The position numbers and the translations under genes are program-made. Shown here one piece after another: positions 36,067-45,400 of a stretch of DNA of 64,000 bases. Each line of letters begins with the position of its first letter. Positions within the stretch are counted from its first letter, which is position 1. This DNA is from an uncultured Oligoflexales bacterium (lineage in GTDB: Bacteria > Bdellovibrionota_B > Oligoflexia > Oligoflexales > JAPPIL01): contig OY282434.1 of assembly GCA_958296095.1 (NCBI GenBank), positions 1,580,001 to 1,644,000 on the forward strand, read 5' to 3'. Below the pieces are notes generated by a model. The model was given only the letters and a program-made list of their open reading frames with translations. It searched no databases and was not told the origin of the DNA.

Positions 36067-36653
36067 GTGCCACGCTCTGGGGTTATGGTTAAGGCTTTAT
36101 CCTTGCCCATCGTCGCACCCGCGGGCACGATGTTATCTGCTTTGATTTTCACGCGACCACAATGAGGTTGGTCGCCAAATAAAAATGACACCCGCAATTG
36201 TAGTTCTTTCTGGACAAAAATATCTTTCTCCTCTGCCAGCAGGTTGCTATAGCCGCTGTTGGTGAGCTGGGACAGACTGAGGGTGGTGTAACTGACCCGC
36301 ACATCGCTGACCATTTGACGATGCGCAAACAAAAATATCGAACGATAGCCACGCTGGTCATCACGGTTAAAATAAACCCACACCGTAGGCAAGGCGGCGG
36401 TATCCGTTTCCGCAGGGCGGGGGTCATTCTCGGCTGCAATTACGGCGGCGGGTGTCTCTGCTGCGGTCGGTGTTGCTGTTGCAAGCGGTGTTGCTGTTGC
36501 ATACGGTGTTGGCGTTGGTGTTGGTGTCGGTGTTGCTGTTGCAAACGGTGTCGGTGTTGGTGTCGGTTCTACGGCTGGTGAGGGCTGACGTGGCTTGTCG
36601 ACCTTCTGACAACTGCTCAACCCGAACCACAGTAGCATCAGTAGCTTGGCCAT
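36060..36653 (-). CDS. Lipoprotein, family A with Pro-Thr linker
   Basis: 197 residues; MAKLLMLLWFGLSSC has an LSSC lipobox. Residues about 28-70 are a low-complexity PTPTPTP/ATATP stalk. The folded domain (LPTVWVYFNRDDQRGYRSIF, SFLFGDQPHCGRVKI, ending in ERGTC) matches the family A proteins at 39821 and 41120, including a cysteine as the last residue. It overlaps the next gene by 7 bp. Confidence 0.78.
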   Translation of the reverse strand: MAKLLMLLWFGLSSCQKVDKPRQPSPAVEPTPTPTPFATATPTPTPTPTPYATATPLATATPTAAETPAAVIAAENDPRPAETDTAALPTVWVYFNRDDQRGYRSIFLFAHRQMVSDVRVSYTTLSLSQLTNSGYSNLLAEEKDIFVQKELQLRVSFLFGDQPHCGRVKIKADNIVPAGATMGKDKALTITPERGTC

Positions 36654-36659
36654 CGTGCC

Positions 36660-37475
36660 TCACCAACTGAAGGTGAGGGCTAGTCTGTGTTTTTTGCCGC
36701 TTGGAGAAAGATGTTTTTGTTCAGAAAGAACACTGTCATCACAGCTTTTCTCTACGATGGAGACCTTAGGGAAGGGGGTCTGATTTTGATGCTGCATAAG
36801 TTCGTCTTCTGTGATGACACACAGGTGCTGGCGGGTAACGATTGCCTTGCTCAGGGCGATCTCGGCACTATTTTTGTAGTCAGGCCACCAGCGCTTTTTA
36901 TGGGTAAACTGGCATTTAAGCCTCAACCTCGGGAGGTCACGCACCTGCTGCGGGCCGCCATGACCACACAAGGCCTGTTGATGTGAGTGTCGCGGTGCGG
37001 CGCTGCTGGTAACATATGCAAAACCGCCACTGCATCCGCTGCTGATTGCGCACGACAACTCGGTCGCGTCGTTATTGACTGGATGCAGGCAGTCGTTGCA
37101 CAGTGCTGTCAACACCACTGTGCTCAGTAACGTCTCACCCCCGAATGCAGGTGCGTCAATGACGAGCTGGCCTCCGCCTGTGTTGCCGCCCGTATTGTCG
37201 CCTGTGTTGTCGCCTGTGTTGTCGCCTGTGTTGTCGCCTGTGCTTGGCAATGGCTCAGGATTACAACGACTCGGAAACTGTGCGCACGGATTAACGGCGG
37301 GCCGCTTTAAGTTTGCGGAGGGATCGATGACCAGTCTGCCTCTGCCTGCACCTGTGCCAGCCGAACCATCGAGAGCTGTCGGTGTGCCTTCTGCTGCAGG
37401 TGCCTCAATGCCTGTAGAACGTTTCAGGCAAGCACTGAGTGCCACAGATAACAGCAGATAGAACGCACAACGCAT
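36660..37475 (-). CDS. Lipoprotein with TGDN repeats and CxDCL domain
   Basis: 271 residues; MRCAFYLLLSVALSAC has an LSAC lipobox. The middle carries TGDNTGDNTGDNTGDN from a 12-bp DNA repeat. The C-terminal domain (TVVLTALCNDCLHPVNN, LRLKCQFTHKK) corresponds to the C-terminal half of the 34729 gene. Its stop lies 6 bp before the next gene and its start touches the previous stop, so it is part of the same operon. Confidence 0.75.
   Translation of the reverse strand: MRCAFYLLLSVALSACLKRSTGIEAPAAEGTPTALDGSAGTGAGRGRLVIDPSANLKRPAVNPCAQFPSRCNPEPLPSTGDNTGDNTGDNTGDNTGGNTGGGQLVIDAPAFGGETLLSTVVLTALCNDCLHPVNNDATELSCAISSGCSGGFAYVTSSAAPRHSHQQALCGHGGPQQVRDLPRLRLKCQFTHKKRWWPDYKNSAEIALSKAIVTRQHLCVITEDELMQHQNQTPFPKVSIVEKSCDDSVLSEQKHLSPSGKKHRLALTFSW
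37186..37243 (-). repeat. 12-bp tandem repeat coding for TGDN
   Basis: Four to five copies of GCCTGTGTTGTC (plus strand) stand in a row inside the gene at 36660. Copy number changes would keep the frame and only lengthen or shorten the stalk. Confidence 0.8.
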
Positions 37476-38449
37476 TAGTTTGCCTTAACGAAGGTTATCT
37501 TGATGTGGTTTGGGTCTGCGTCTCCAGCGCCGCAGTCTTCGATAGTCTGTGGAAATATGTTGCTTTTGTTCACACACGCGGCGGGAAGGAAGTGTGTAAG
37601 TGCCAAGCTAGTAGATGTATTTGTATCATAGTAGCTACAAGTAATAGCATAGATTGCAGCTCCTACTGTCTGGTGACCTGTATCAGCAGGCACTTCGACC
37701 GTCTTTGTTTTCTTGCTCGTCGATGCTGCAGCCGTAATAAACACCTTGTCTCCAATCTTACATGTCGCAGCAGCGGTTAGCTTCCATTCAACTTTGATGC
37801 TTACATCCGCTAGCAGTGTCTCGCCATCAACGCCGCCGCGATCTCGAGCCGCTACAGCCTTCGTCCCTACCTGTGCATGTATCGCTCGGATAGCGTCAGG
37901 CCACGAACTACCTTCACAATTAGCTGCGCCACTCTCGCCAGTAAAACATGCCGAAGAGATACTCCCGCCGTCATTTTTGCAAGCAAATTGGCGCAAATCT
38001 TGGGCATCGCTGCCTGCAACTAGTTGCCAATCTCTTTCTGCCAGGCAGGTCACAGCAAACTGCTGCACGTAGTTTTTATCTGTCGCCTGTTCGTAGCAGT
38101 GTGTGTCCTCGCCCGCTCGCCGTAGCAAGGTCATTTTGCCCAGGGGGGCTTGCAGTCGTAAGCAGGTATAAGTTTTATCCGCCTGCACAAAGGATATATG
38201 CAGATCGTTGAACTGCAACACCACCTCTGCTGGTTGATCGCGCAGCGAAGCTTGGTGCAGCGTCGCCGCTAGGGGTGTTTTGCTGCGACAATCGTCGTCC
38301 CTACACTGCACGACAGCAGTCTTGCTGAGATCCTGTGCATCAAAGACCACATCGCCGCTGACAAATCCCTTTGCCTGCTGCACGGGCTCTTCGCTCAGCC
38401 GGCAGGCACTCAACAACAGCAGTGCGACTGTTATTTTACGCATTGCCAC
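37475..38449 (-). CDS. Lipoprotein, family B
   Basis: 324 residues; MAMRKITVALLLLSAC gives an LSAC lipobox. The family B core is YTCLRLQAPLGKMTLLRRAG followed by THCYEQA and a Cys-rich segment (FACKNDGGSISSACFTGE). The C-terminal part has TATCKIGDKVFITAAA and further paired cysteines, suggesting disulfides in an exported protein. It overlaps the upstream family A gene by 19 bp. Confidence 0.75.
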   Translation of the reverse strand: MAMRKITVALLLLSACRLSEEPVQQAKGFVSGDVVFDAQDLSKTAVVQCRDDDCRSKTPLAATLHQASLRDQPAEVVLQFNDLHISFVQADKTYTCLRLQAPLGKMTLLRRAGEDTHCYEQATDKNYVQQFAVTCLAERDWQLVAGSDAQDLRQFACKNDGGSISSACFTGESGAANCEGSSWPDAIRAIHAQVGTKAVAARDRGGVDGETLLADVSIKVEWKLTAAATCKIGDKVFITAAASTSKKTKTVEVPADTGHQTVGAAIYAITCSYYDTNTSTSLALTHFLPAACVNKSNIFPQTIEDCGAGDADPNHIKITFVKAN

Positions 38450-38958
38450 CCACCTGCCTGTTGTTCAAGTTTGCCTTGGCTAGCAGTTAAATCGAGCGGC
38501 TGTTTTTTTGCTTGCAGCAGTCTTTGCTTGATCTCGGTCTCACTGTCACCGCTTACCCACCGCACAACTTCAGCTAACGGTGTCGTAATACAGTGCTGGT
38601 CTTGCTCCGCCCCGACGGTAAATTCTAGCAGTAGGTTGATCGCACGGCTGTCTTTGTGGGCGAGATCCATCGTGTCACTAAAAACCGCCCCCTGACTGTA
38701 AGCCCTGCGTGCCACCACTGGGGTAGCCAAGCCACGTGCCGTAACGCGCAACACCAGTGGCTGGTAGCCGCCACTTTGGGCATCGTTACGCAAGGCCAGG
38801 TAATATCCTGCACCTTGGAGGGTTGTCTCCCCTGCGAGGTCTCTCTTTACGTCCGTGCTCGTCTGTTCGGCAGGCAGTACTGGTGGTCGGCGGCTCGGCC
38901 GACTCGGACAAGCCAGCAACGCTAGTGCGACAACATGTAGCAGTATGTAGTGCAGCAT
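38431..38958 (-). CDS. Lipoprotein, family A (diverged)
   Basis: 175 residues; MLHYILLHVVALALLAC has an LLAC lipobox. The segment INLLLEFTVGAEQDQHCITT aligns in pattern with FLFGDQPHCGRV and LQFKFGGQSYCAKR of the other family A members, and the protein also ends near a cysteine (GGWQCVK). It pairs with the family B gene at 37475. Confidence 0.7.
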   Translation of the reverse strand: MLHYILLHVVALALLACPSRPSRRPPVLPAEQTSTDVKRDLAGETTLQGAGYYLALRNDAQSGGYQPLVLRVTARGLATPVVARRAYSQGAVFSDTMDLAHKDSRAINLLLEFTVGAEQDQHCITTPLAEVVRWVSGDSETEIKQRLLQAKKQPLDLTASQGKLEQQAGGWQCVK

Positions 38959-38975
38959 CGCCTATGGTGTTCCCT

Positions 38976-39827
38976 TCATTGTGTTGTATCTGCTTGTGTT
39001 TCTGCTTGTGTTCCTTCTGTTGCTCCTGAGTCTCCGTCTCCTCCTGTTATGCTTGCACCGTCTATTACGCACAGATTTCCGTCTACATCTTCTTTATATT
39101 TATACTCGATGGCACAGCTACTCGCATCTGTTTGTATATTTTTGCCTTCTTGTTTGCATGCTGTTGTTACCTTAGCCTTAAAGATATCGGTAAAATTTTT
39201 GAGAAGGTCCTCCTTTTTTGCACAGGCGAGTATATGGCCGTTTAGACATGCCGCACTACCATCCTCAGTTAGACAAGCAGCTGGCAGCACCGCACTGTTG
39301 TTACCTTCGTCGCTAAAATCGCAGGCAAAGTCTCGGCCCTGTCTAAAAATAAAACGGCTTCCCCCCTCAGCACTAGCACTGACACATAGATCAGCTAGCA
39401 TACGCACATAATCTCCAGCTGAGTTTTGCTGCTCAAAACAAAACGTTGCCGTGTCGATGCCTCCACCCATGATAGTGCGTTGCTCGCCCAAGCTCACAGC
39501 ATGCAGATGGCATGTATAGGTGGTGGTGGTATCTGTTTTCTTGCGCCAAGAGAAGATGACATTACCGACATTGATCAGAGTTTCGAGGTTAACTTGTGTC
39601 CTGATCAACGCCAGACTAGGAATTGTATGACTTGCATGATAGAGCGCATGAATTTTGGTGGACATTCTGTCATCAAAGGCAAGGCTCTTATCTCGCTTGA
39701 CACCGATGTCATCGAGAGACATCTGCCAATAAAACCGCGGGTTATTACCATCTCCAGCCACCTCGGCAGTGGTATCGCCCAGACAAGCAGTGCACAAAAA
39801 TATCCACCATAGGCGTGTCATCAACAT
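38976..39827 (-). CDS. Lipoprotein, family B
   Basis: 283 residues; MLMTRLWWIFLCTAC gives a CTAC-type cleavage site. The family B core is YTCHLHAVSLGEQRTIMGGG followed by TFCFEQQ, then CDFSDEGN and an ACLTEDGSAACLNG segment similar to the 37475 protein. The C-terminus is a low-complexity Gly/Asp/Thr/Gln tail. It overlaps the family A gene at 39821 by 7 bp. Confidence 0.75.
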   Translation of the reverse strand: MLMTRLWWIFLCTACLGDTTAEVAGDGNNPRFYWQMSLDDIGVKRDKSLAFDDRMSTKIHALYHASHTIPSLALIRTQVNLETLINVGNVIFSWRKKTDTTTTYTCHLHAVSLGEQRTIMGGGIDTATFCFEQQNSAGDYVRMLADLCVSASAEGGSRFIFRQGRDFACDFSDEGNNSAVLPAACLTEDGSAACLNGHILACAKKEDLLKNFTDIFKAKVTTACKQEGKNIQTDASSCAIEYKYKEDVDGNLCVIDGASITGGDGDSGATEGTQAETQADTTQ

Positions 39828-40492
39828 CCCCCTACTGTAGTCTGCATCACTTGCTGGCCGTCTTCAAACTCTCGGCTTAAGTCACGTTTGGCACAATAAG
39901 ATTGGCCACCGAACTTAAACTGCAGGTTGATGGGAATTTTAACCCCTGCAAGCTGTATCTTGTCGGTGCTGAACCTAGCGGACTGCCCAAAAACATGTGA
40001 ATCGCCACTGCCATATCTGAAGGCGATGTCTGTTACCTTAGTGACATGTGTAAAGATAAACTTAGGACGAACACCAGTATTTTTATGATTATTAAAGCTA
40101 AGCATCACTGTCGGCACGGCGCTGGTATCGACCTCTGGTTCAGCTGCCCAACCAACTTCAAGCCCCCTGGCCACAGTTCCGTTTATCGTTGCAGCCAGCT
40201 GATCCACATAGGTTTGATCGCTCGCGGGGCGCTGGCCGCTGGCAATTTGTTCTTCAAGCACTGCCTTGTCATTCCGCAAGCGCTGCAATTCTAGCCTCAT
40301 CTGCTCCTGACTTGCCATGGCGCGCTCCATAACCGCCGCGCTGTCGTTGGGATCGACAACAGTGGCTTGATCACTGAGGCATGCACCTGTGGTGGGATCG
40401 GGATTGGCGCAACTGATGCTCTGCTTTTTCTTGGCACAGCTGGCAATGCTAAGCAGCAGGCATAAACTGTAAACGACAAGCCGCACCATCAC
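39821..40492 (-). CDS. Lipoprotein, family A with CxNPDPxTGxC motif
   Basis: 223 residues; MMVRLVVYSLCLLLSIASC has an IASC lipobox. CANPDPTTGAC follows the anchor, then a short coiled coil (MASQEQMRLELQRLRNDKAV). The family A domain (VPTVMLSFNNHKNTGVRPKF, LQFKFGGQSYCAKR) ends in the final residues VGGC. Forms an A-B pair with 38976 and overlaps the gene at 40489 by 4 bp. Confidence 0.78.
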   Translation of the reverse strand: MMVRLVVYSLCLLLSIASCAKKKQSISCANPDPTTGACLSDQATVVDPNDSAAVMERAMASQEQMRLELQRLRNDKAVLEEQIASGQRPASDQTYVDQLAATINGTVARGLEVGWAAEPEVDTSAVPTVMLSFNNHKNTGVRPKFIFTHVTKVTDIAFRYGSGDSHVFGQSARFSTDKIQLAGVKIPINLQFKFGGQSYCAKRDLSREFEDGQQVMQTTVGGC

Positions 40493-40971
40493 GGACCCCT
40501 TGGTTGGTAGTAGGGGTTGTAGGTGTGTCCGGGGATGGGAGTGGGAGTGGCTTGAGGCAGTTGAGTCAGAGGTTGATTGGGATCAAGCCCTAACACCTTA
40601 TCGAGCCAGGTCAGCACCGCCTGTCCCCCCTTAGCCGCGGCGTGCACCCCGACAGCAATGCCTAGATCCCCTAACTTTTGCACCGCGGCATCTTTCTGTG
40701 ACTGGGTGGACTGGGGATTATTGAGGATATTGCGCAAGTTCATGATCTCAATCTGCTTCTGCTGATCCTGCTGTATCATCAGCTGAATTTGCTGCGTCTG
40801 TGCCTCGAGCCGTGCTTGCATGCTCGCAATCGATGCCGCATTGGGATCTACCGAGCTGACACACTGCCCCGTGCGAGGATCAGTAGTCCCCGTCGCACAT
40901 GTATCCGACTTGGTTGTCTTTGAACACGAGCTCAGCGACAAGCACGCGATAACTACTGCGAATCGTAACAT
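40489..40971 (-). CDS. Lipoprotein with coiled coil, first gene of the minus-strand cluster
   Basis: 160 residues. I start it at the ATG at 40971 because GGAGA lies upstream and MLRFAVVIACLSLSSC gives an LSSC lipobox; the frame is open to 41433 without reason. It shares the CATGTTDPRTGQC motif with the 39821 and 41120 proteins and has a Gln-rich coiled coil (RLEAQTQQIQLMIQQDQQKQ). The family A barrel-like domain is missing; a small helical segment and a proline-rich tail follow. Confidence 0.72.
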   Translation of the reverse strand: MLRFAVVIACLSLSSCSKTTKSDTCATGTTDPRTGQCVSSVDPNAASIASMQARLEAQTQQIQLMIQQDQQKQIEIMNLRNILNNPQSTQSQKDAAVQKLGDLGIAVGVHAAAKGGQAVLTWLDKVLGLDPNQPLTQLPQATPTPIPGHTYNPYYQPRGP

Positions 40972-41076
40972 GATGATATTCTCCAAAAACAACGGCATCC
41001 CGCCTCCGAGGTGCGCATCGGTGCATTTGCACGGCAACTTTAGATTTTTTGAAATTTTTTGGCGCGGCAGCTTAGC

Positions 41077-41088
41077 CTTAGCGCTAAG
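41077..41088. promoter_or_regulatory. 12-bp palindrome between divergent lipoprotein operons
   Basis: CTTAGCGCTAAG is a perfect palindrome with a second half-copy (CTTAGC) just before it. It lies in the 148-bp gap between the starts at 40971 and 41120 and is a reasonable operator candidate; no regulator can be named. Confidence 0.35.
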
Positions 41089-41119
41089 CCAGCCGATAAG
41101 CAGAGATGGAGATGGGTCT

Positions 41120-41821
41120 ATGCATAGCCTGCTAAAACAATTGTTTCTGTTAGCTTTGCTGGGGCACGCCTGCGCTCCGCCTCCCCGCAGTGTCTGTTTC
41201 AATCCCGATCCTGCCAGCGGAGCTTGCCGTGATGCAGAACTGCAGCAGGCAGAGAAGAACAAGGCCCACGAGGTGCGCACACAGCGCAGGCGACGTCTAG
41301 CTGACATCAAGCAGGCGTTGCAGCTTGCCAATACACAATTGGCTGAAAAGAAAGAAGAACTGAGCACAGCCAACAATCCCTTGACGGTTACGCGGCTGAG
41401 CCGTGAGCATGATGCCATCGTCACCGAGATCAACGACTACGTGATGGAAGCTGAGTTTGAACTGGGCGAAAATCTTGGCCCCAAGGCAGATAAAATTGCC
41501 GTCCACAAGCAGCCTATCACCTTGCAGCTCAAGCACGACATTGCCACCTCAACCCTGCGGCCCGTGCTCGGCGGTCTTGATCAAGCTCGTGAGGTGCGGG
41601 CCAGCTACCGTGCCATGCAGCACAAGTTTGTCGCTGACGCTAGCCAGGGTGCTAGCCCGGCTGAGGAGATGGCAGTGCTGTTGCCGCCGACGTTGCAGAT
41701 AGCACTGCAGTTGCAGTTTATCCTCGACGAGGCAATTTACTGTGGCCACATCGTCGTTGACGCGGCAGGTAAACGCGGTGGCGAGGTTGAGACGCAGCTG
41801 GCGGGAGAGGGGGGGTGTTGA
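41120..41821 (+). CDS. Lipoprotein, family A with CxNPDPxSGxC motif
   Basis: 233 residues from the ATG at 41120. MHSLLKQLFLLALLGHAC is a signal with a weak lipobox. CFNPDPASGAC is followed by a long coiled coil (about 35-85), and the C-terminal LQIALQLQFILDEAIYCGHI with terminal GEGGC is the family A pattern. It is divergent from the minus-strand cluster and forms an A-B pair with the gene 1 bp downstream. Confidence 0.75.
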   Translation: MHSLLKQLFLLALLGHACAPPPRSVCFNPDPASGACRDAELQQAEKNKAHEVRTQRRRRLADIKQALQLANTQLAEKKEELSTANNPLTVTRLSREHDAIVTEINDYVMEAEFELGENLGPKADKIAVHKQPITLQLKHDIATSTLRPVLGGLDQAREVRASYRAMQHKFVADASQGASPAEEMAVLLPPTLQIALQLQFILDEAIYCGHIVVDAAGKRGGEVETQLAGEGGC

Positions 41822-41822
41822 G

Positions 41823-42299
41823 ATGCACCGTTTAGTCCTCCTCGGCATCGCTCTGCTGCATAGCTGTTGGCAGGCGGATGAAAACCGTGCTCTAGACGTG
41901 AGCGCGCACGACATCAGGCTAACTATTGCCCCCGATTTAAAGACCGCCACGTTGGCCAGCATGCACGAAGGTGTGCCGAAGCGCTACCGTCTACAGTTGC
42001 ACGCGGTCATCAATTACGATCGGCCGCTGAGCAAAGATGCTGGGGGAAATTTTTTACCCTTGGCGTTTACCTACGTCGTTTTTTCCTACTGGCAAGCACA
42101 GCCACCTGCTGTCTACACCTGCGTCCTACAAGACGTTGTGATCGGTGTGCCGCACCCGCTGCAAACAAACTACTGCACGGCAGGCGAGGCTTTGCGGCAA
42201 GAGATGCGCGCTTGTGTTGCTGACGACACCCAGCATCTCAACGTCGCGGCAAGCCCTCCCCACCAGCTCAGTTGTGGTGCAGCTGAGCCACCCCTCTGA
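41823..42299 (+). CDS. Lipoprotein, family B (short)
   Basis: 158 residues from the ATG at 41823, directly after the previous stop. MHRLVLLGIALLHSC gives an LHSC cleavage site. The family B core is YTCVLQDVVIGVPHPLQTNY followed by a cysteine and MRACVADDTQHLN. It lacks the C-terminal domain of its longer relatives. Confidence 0.72.
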   Translation: MHRLVLLGIALLHSCWQADENRALDVSAHDIRLTIAPDLKTATLASMHEGVPKRYRLQLHAVINYDRPLSKDAGGNFLPLAFTYVVFSYWQAQPPAVYTCVLQDVVIGVPHPLQTNYCTAGEALRQEMRACVADDTQHLNVAASPPHQLSCGAAEPPL

Positions 42300-42489
42300 A
42301 ACCAGCGATGGTAAGGTTAAGCGGTCGAGATCAGAATACAGGGCTTGCTACCTGCGGCTGCCTGTGCTAGGTGCAGCACGTTGCTTTTTTGAAAAACTTA
42401 CGCTCGGAGGGTGGCTGGTGTCGCGTGCTGTGAGAGAGCTAGGTTTTGCGGTCACGTGCGGTGATCGCGGCGTTACGTAGGCCATCTGC

Positions 42490-45400
42490 GTGGCTGGCTA
42501 CGCGCATCTGCACGTGCATACCGAATATTCGCTGTTCGACGGCTCGATCAAGGTCGAGCAATTGCTGGAGAAGGTGAAGGGCTTCGGGCATCGTGCGGTC
42601 GCCGTTACCGATCATGGCAATATGCATGCGGCGATCGATTTCTACAAGCAGGCCCGTGCCGCGGGCATCAAGCCGATTATTGGTTGCGAGGTTTTTGTGC
42701 GCGGCCAGCCAGGCTCGGCTAAGCTCACTAAAGAAATGCCCCGACCGTTCCACCTCGTGCTGTTGGCGGCCAACAACACTGGTTACCACAATCTCATCAA
42801 AATCAGCAGCGGCGGTTATCTGCAAGCCAAAGATAAAGAGGCGGTCAGAGAGGCTGTGCCCGTCGTGCCCGAGCAACTGCTTGACGAGCATAGCGAAGGA
42901 CTGATCGCCCTGTCTGGCTGTCAACTGGGCGAGCTCGGTTTTTTGGTGCAGCAGCTGCAAGCACGCGGCGGAAAACAGTTGGAGTTGGATGATTTGCCTG
43001 CCAGCTGTACCCCTGTTTACCAGTTGTTGCAACAGCACATCGCGGTAATGCAACACCGTTTCGGTGCCGACGGCTACTTCGTGGAGATGATCGACAACGG
43101 CTTACCGCAGCAGTGTCAACTGCTCGACGCACAGGCTCAGGTGGCACAGCATTTTGCTTTGCCACTGGTCTGCACTGCTGATGCCCACTATATCGACCGC
43201 GATTTTCGTGCCACCCACGATATATTTTTGGCGATCAAAAACGAATTAACCCTCAGCGACATTGAAGGTGGCAACAGTAGCGCCCACTTTCATTTACTCG
43301 ACAACCAAGAGATGGATAAATATTACGCCCGCTTTCCTGAAGCCATCGATAATACAGTTAAAATCGCAGAACGTTGCAACATTGAGTTAAAGTTTGGACA
43401 ATATCATCTCCCGACACTGGCAGGCGATCCCGCGCAAGAGCTGGCACGCTGTTCTCGTCAGGGTTTGCAACAGCGGGTGGCTAAGCAGGCGGCGCTGACC
43501 GCGGCGCAACGGCAGCAATACGAGCAGCGGCTTGAGTATGAGTTAGGCATTATTACCGAGATGAAATTTCCCGGTTATTTTTTAATCGTGCACGACTTCG
43601 TTAGGTGGGCCAAAGAACAACATATCCCTGTGGGGCCGGGGCGCGGCTCTGGTGCGGGTTCTCTAGTCGCTTATGCTTTGCGTATTACGGATGTTGACCC
43701 TGTCGTGCATGGTTTGTTCTTTGAAAGATTTTTAAATCCTGAACGGGTATCCATGCCTGACTTTGACATTGATTTTTGCCAATGGCGTAGAGATGAGGTT
43801 ATCAAGTATGTTATTGCGCGTTACACAGCTGACAACGTTGCCCAGATCACGACTTTTGGTAAGATGAATGCCAAAGCCGCTATTCGTGATGTTGGGCGTG
43901 TGCTGGAGATCAGTTACAAAAAAGTTGATCGCCTCGCCCGGCTTGTGCCCAACGAACTCGGTATTACCCTCGACGCGGCGCGACAAAAAGACCCCCGCTT
44001 GCAGGAAGCCATCGACAGTGACAGTGATTATCGTGAGTTGATGGAATTCGCCCAAAAGCTTGAGGGTCTTAACCGCCACGCCTCCGTGCATGCGGCTGGC
44101 ATCATGATTTCCGATGCTCCGATCACCGACTATGTGCCGGTCTATCTTTCGGAAGACAAACATCTCATCACCCAATATGAGATGAAAAGTGCCGAGCAGA
44201 CTGGGCTGGTTAAGTTTGATTTTCTTGGCTTGAAAACGCTGACTATTATCGCGCAGGCGCTTAACTTTATTCGCCAACAGTGCGATGAAAATTTCGACCT
44301 CGACACTATCCCTCTTGACGATGCAAAAGTTTATCGTGAAATTAGCCAAGGGCATACCACAGGCATTTTCCAGTTGGAAAGTCACGGCATGATCCGTTTG
44401 CTGCAGAAGCTAAAGCCTTCAAATTTTGAAGACATTGTCGCCACCATTGCCCTGTTTCGTCCGGGGCCGCTCGGTTCGGGCATGGTCGATGATTTTATTG
44501 ACCGCAAGCACGGCAAGAAGGACATTGAGCATCTTTTACCGCAACTTGAACCGGTGTTGAGGGACACTTATGGGGTTATCGTCTATCAGGAACAGGTGCA
44601 GCAAATCGCCGCCATGCTGGCTAACTACAGTCTGGGTGAAGCCGATCTGCTGCGGCGGGCGATGGGCAAGAAAAAACCCCAAGAGATGGCACGGCAGCGG
44701 TCGCGTTTCGTTGAAGGTTGTGTGCAAAACGCTATCGGCAAACAGAAAGCTGTGGAGCTGTTTGAGCTGATGGCGAGCTTTGCCGAGTATGGTTTTAACA
44801 AGAGTCACTCAACTGCCTATGGCTTGATCAGTTATCAGACCGCGTATCTTAAAGTTAATTACCCTGCACAGTTCATGGCGGCAGCGATGACTTGCGATTG
44901 CGATTACGATAAGAAAACATTTCGCTATGTCAACGAGTGTCAGCGGTTAGGCATTACGCTGGTGCCGCCTGCGATTAACGACAGCGAAGGGCAGTTTTTA
45001 CCCCGCCCGACTAAACCAGCCGCGCTGGTGTTTGGTCTGTCTGCCATCAAAGGCATGAGTGGCAACACTATCAAAGTTGTGCAACAGGCACGTGCCGCGT
45101 CGGGTAAATTTAAGAGCATGACTGAGTTTATTAAGCGCGTCGATCTCACTAAAGTGGGGAAGAAAAATTTTGAGCTGCTAGCTATCAGTGGTTGTTTTGA
45201 TGTGTTTAATATTGACCGTGCCTATCTGCATAAAAACAGCGCGCGTCTTGTTAAGTATAGCGAAGAACTGCACGGTGAAGCCAAGCAGCGGCAGACGACA
45301 TTGTTTGACCGTGCCGCCCATGATCTGAGTAGCTGGCAACGGAAATTTGACCGCGACGGTGTGCCTGTGGCTAGCCTGGCCGCACTGGTGGCAGAGAAGA

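Noticed and set aside
42439-43056. A 205-codon minus-strand frame
   Set aside because: Antisense to the PHP domain of dnaE.
43732-44385. A 217-codon minus-strand frame
   Set aside because: Antisense to the catalytic part of dnaE.
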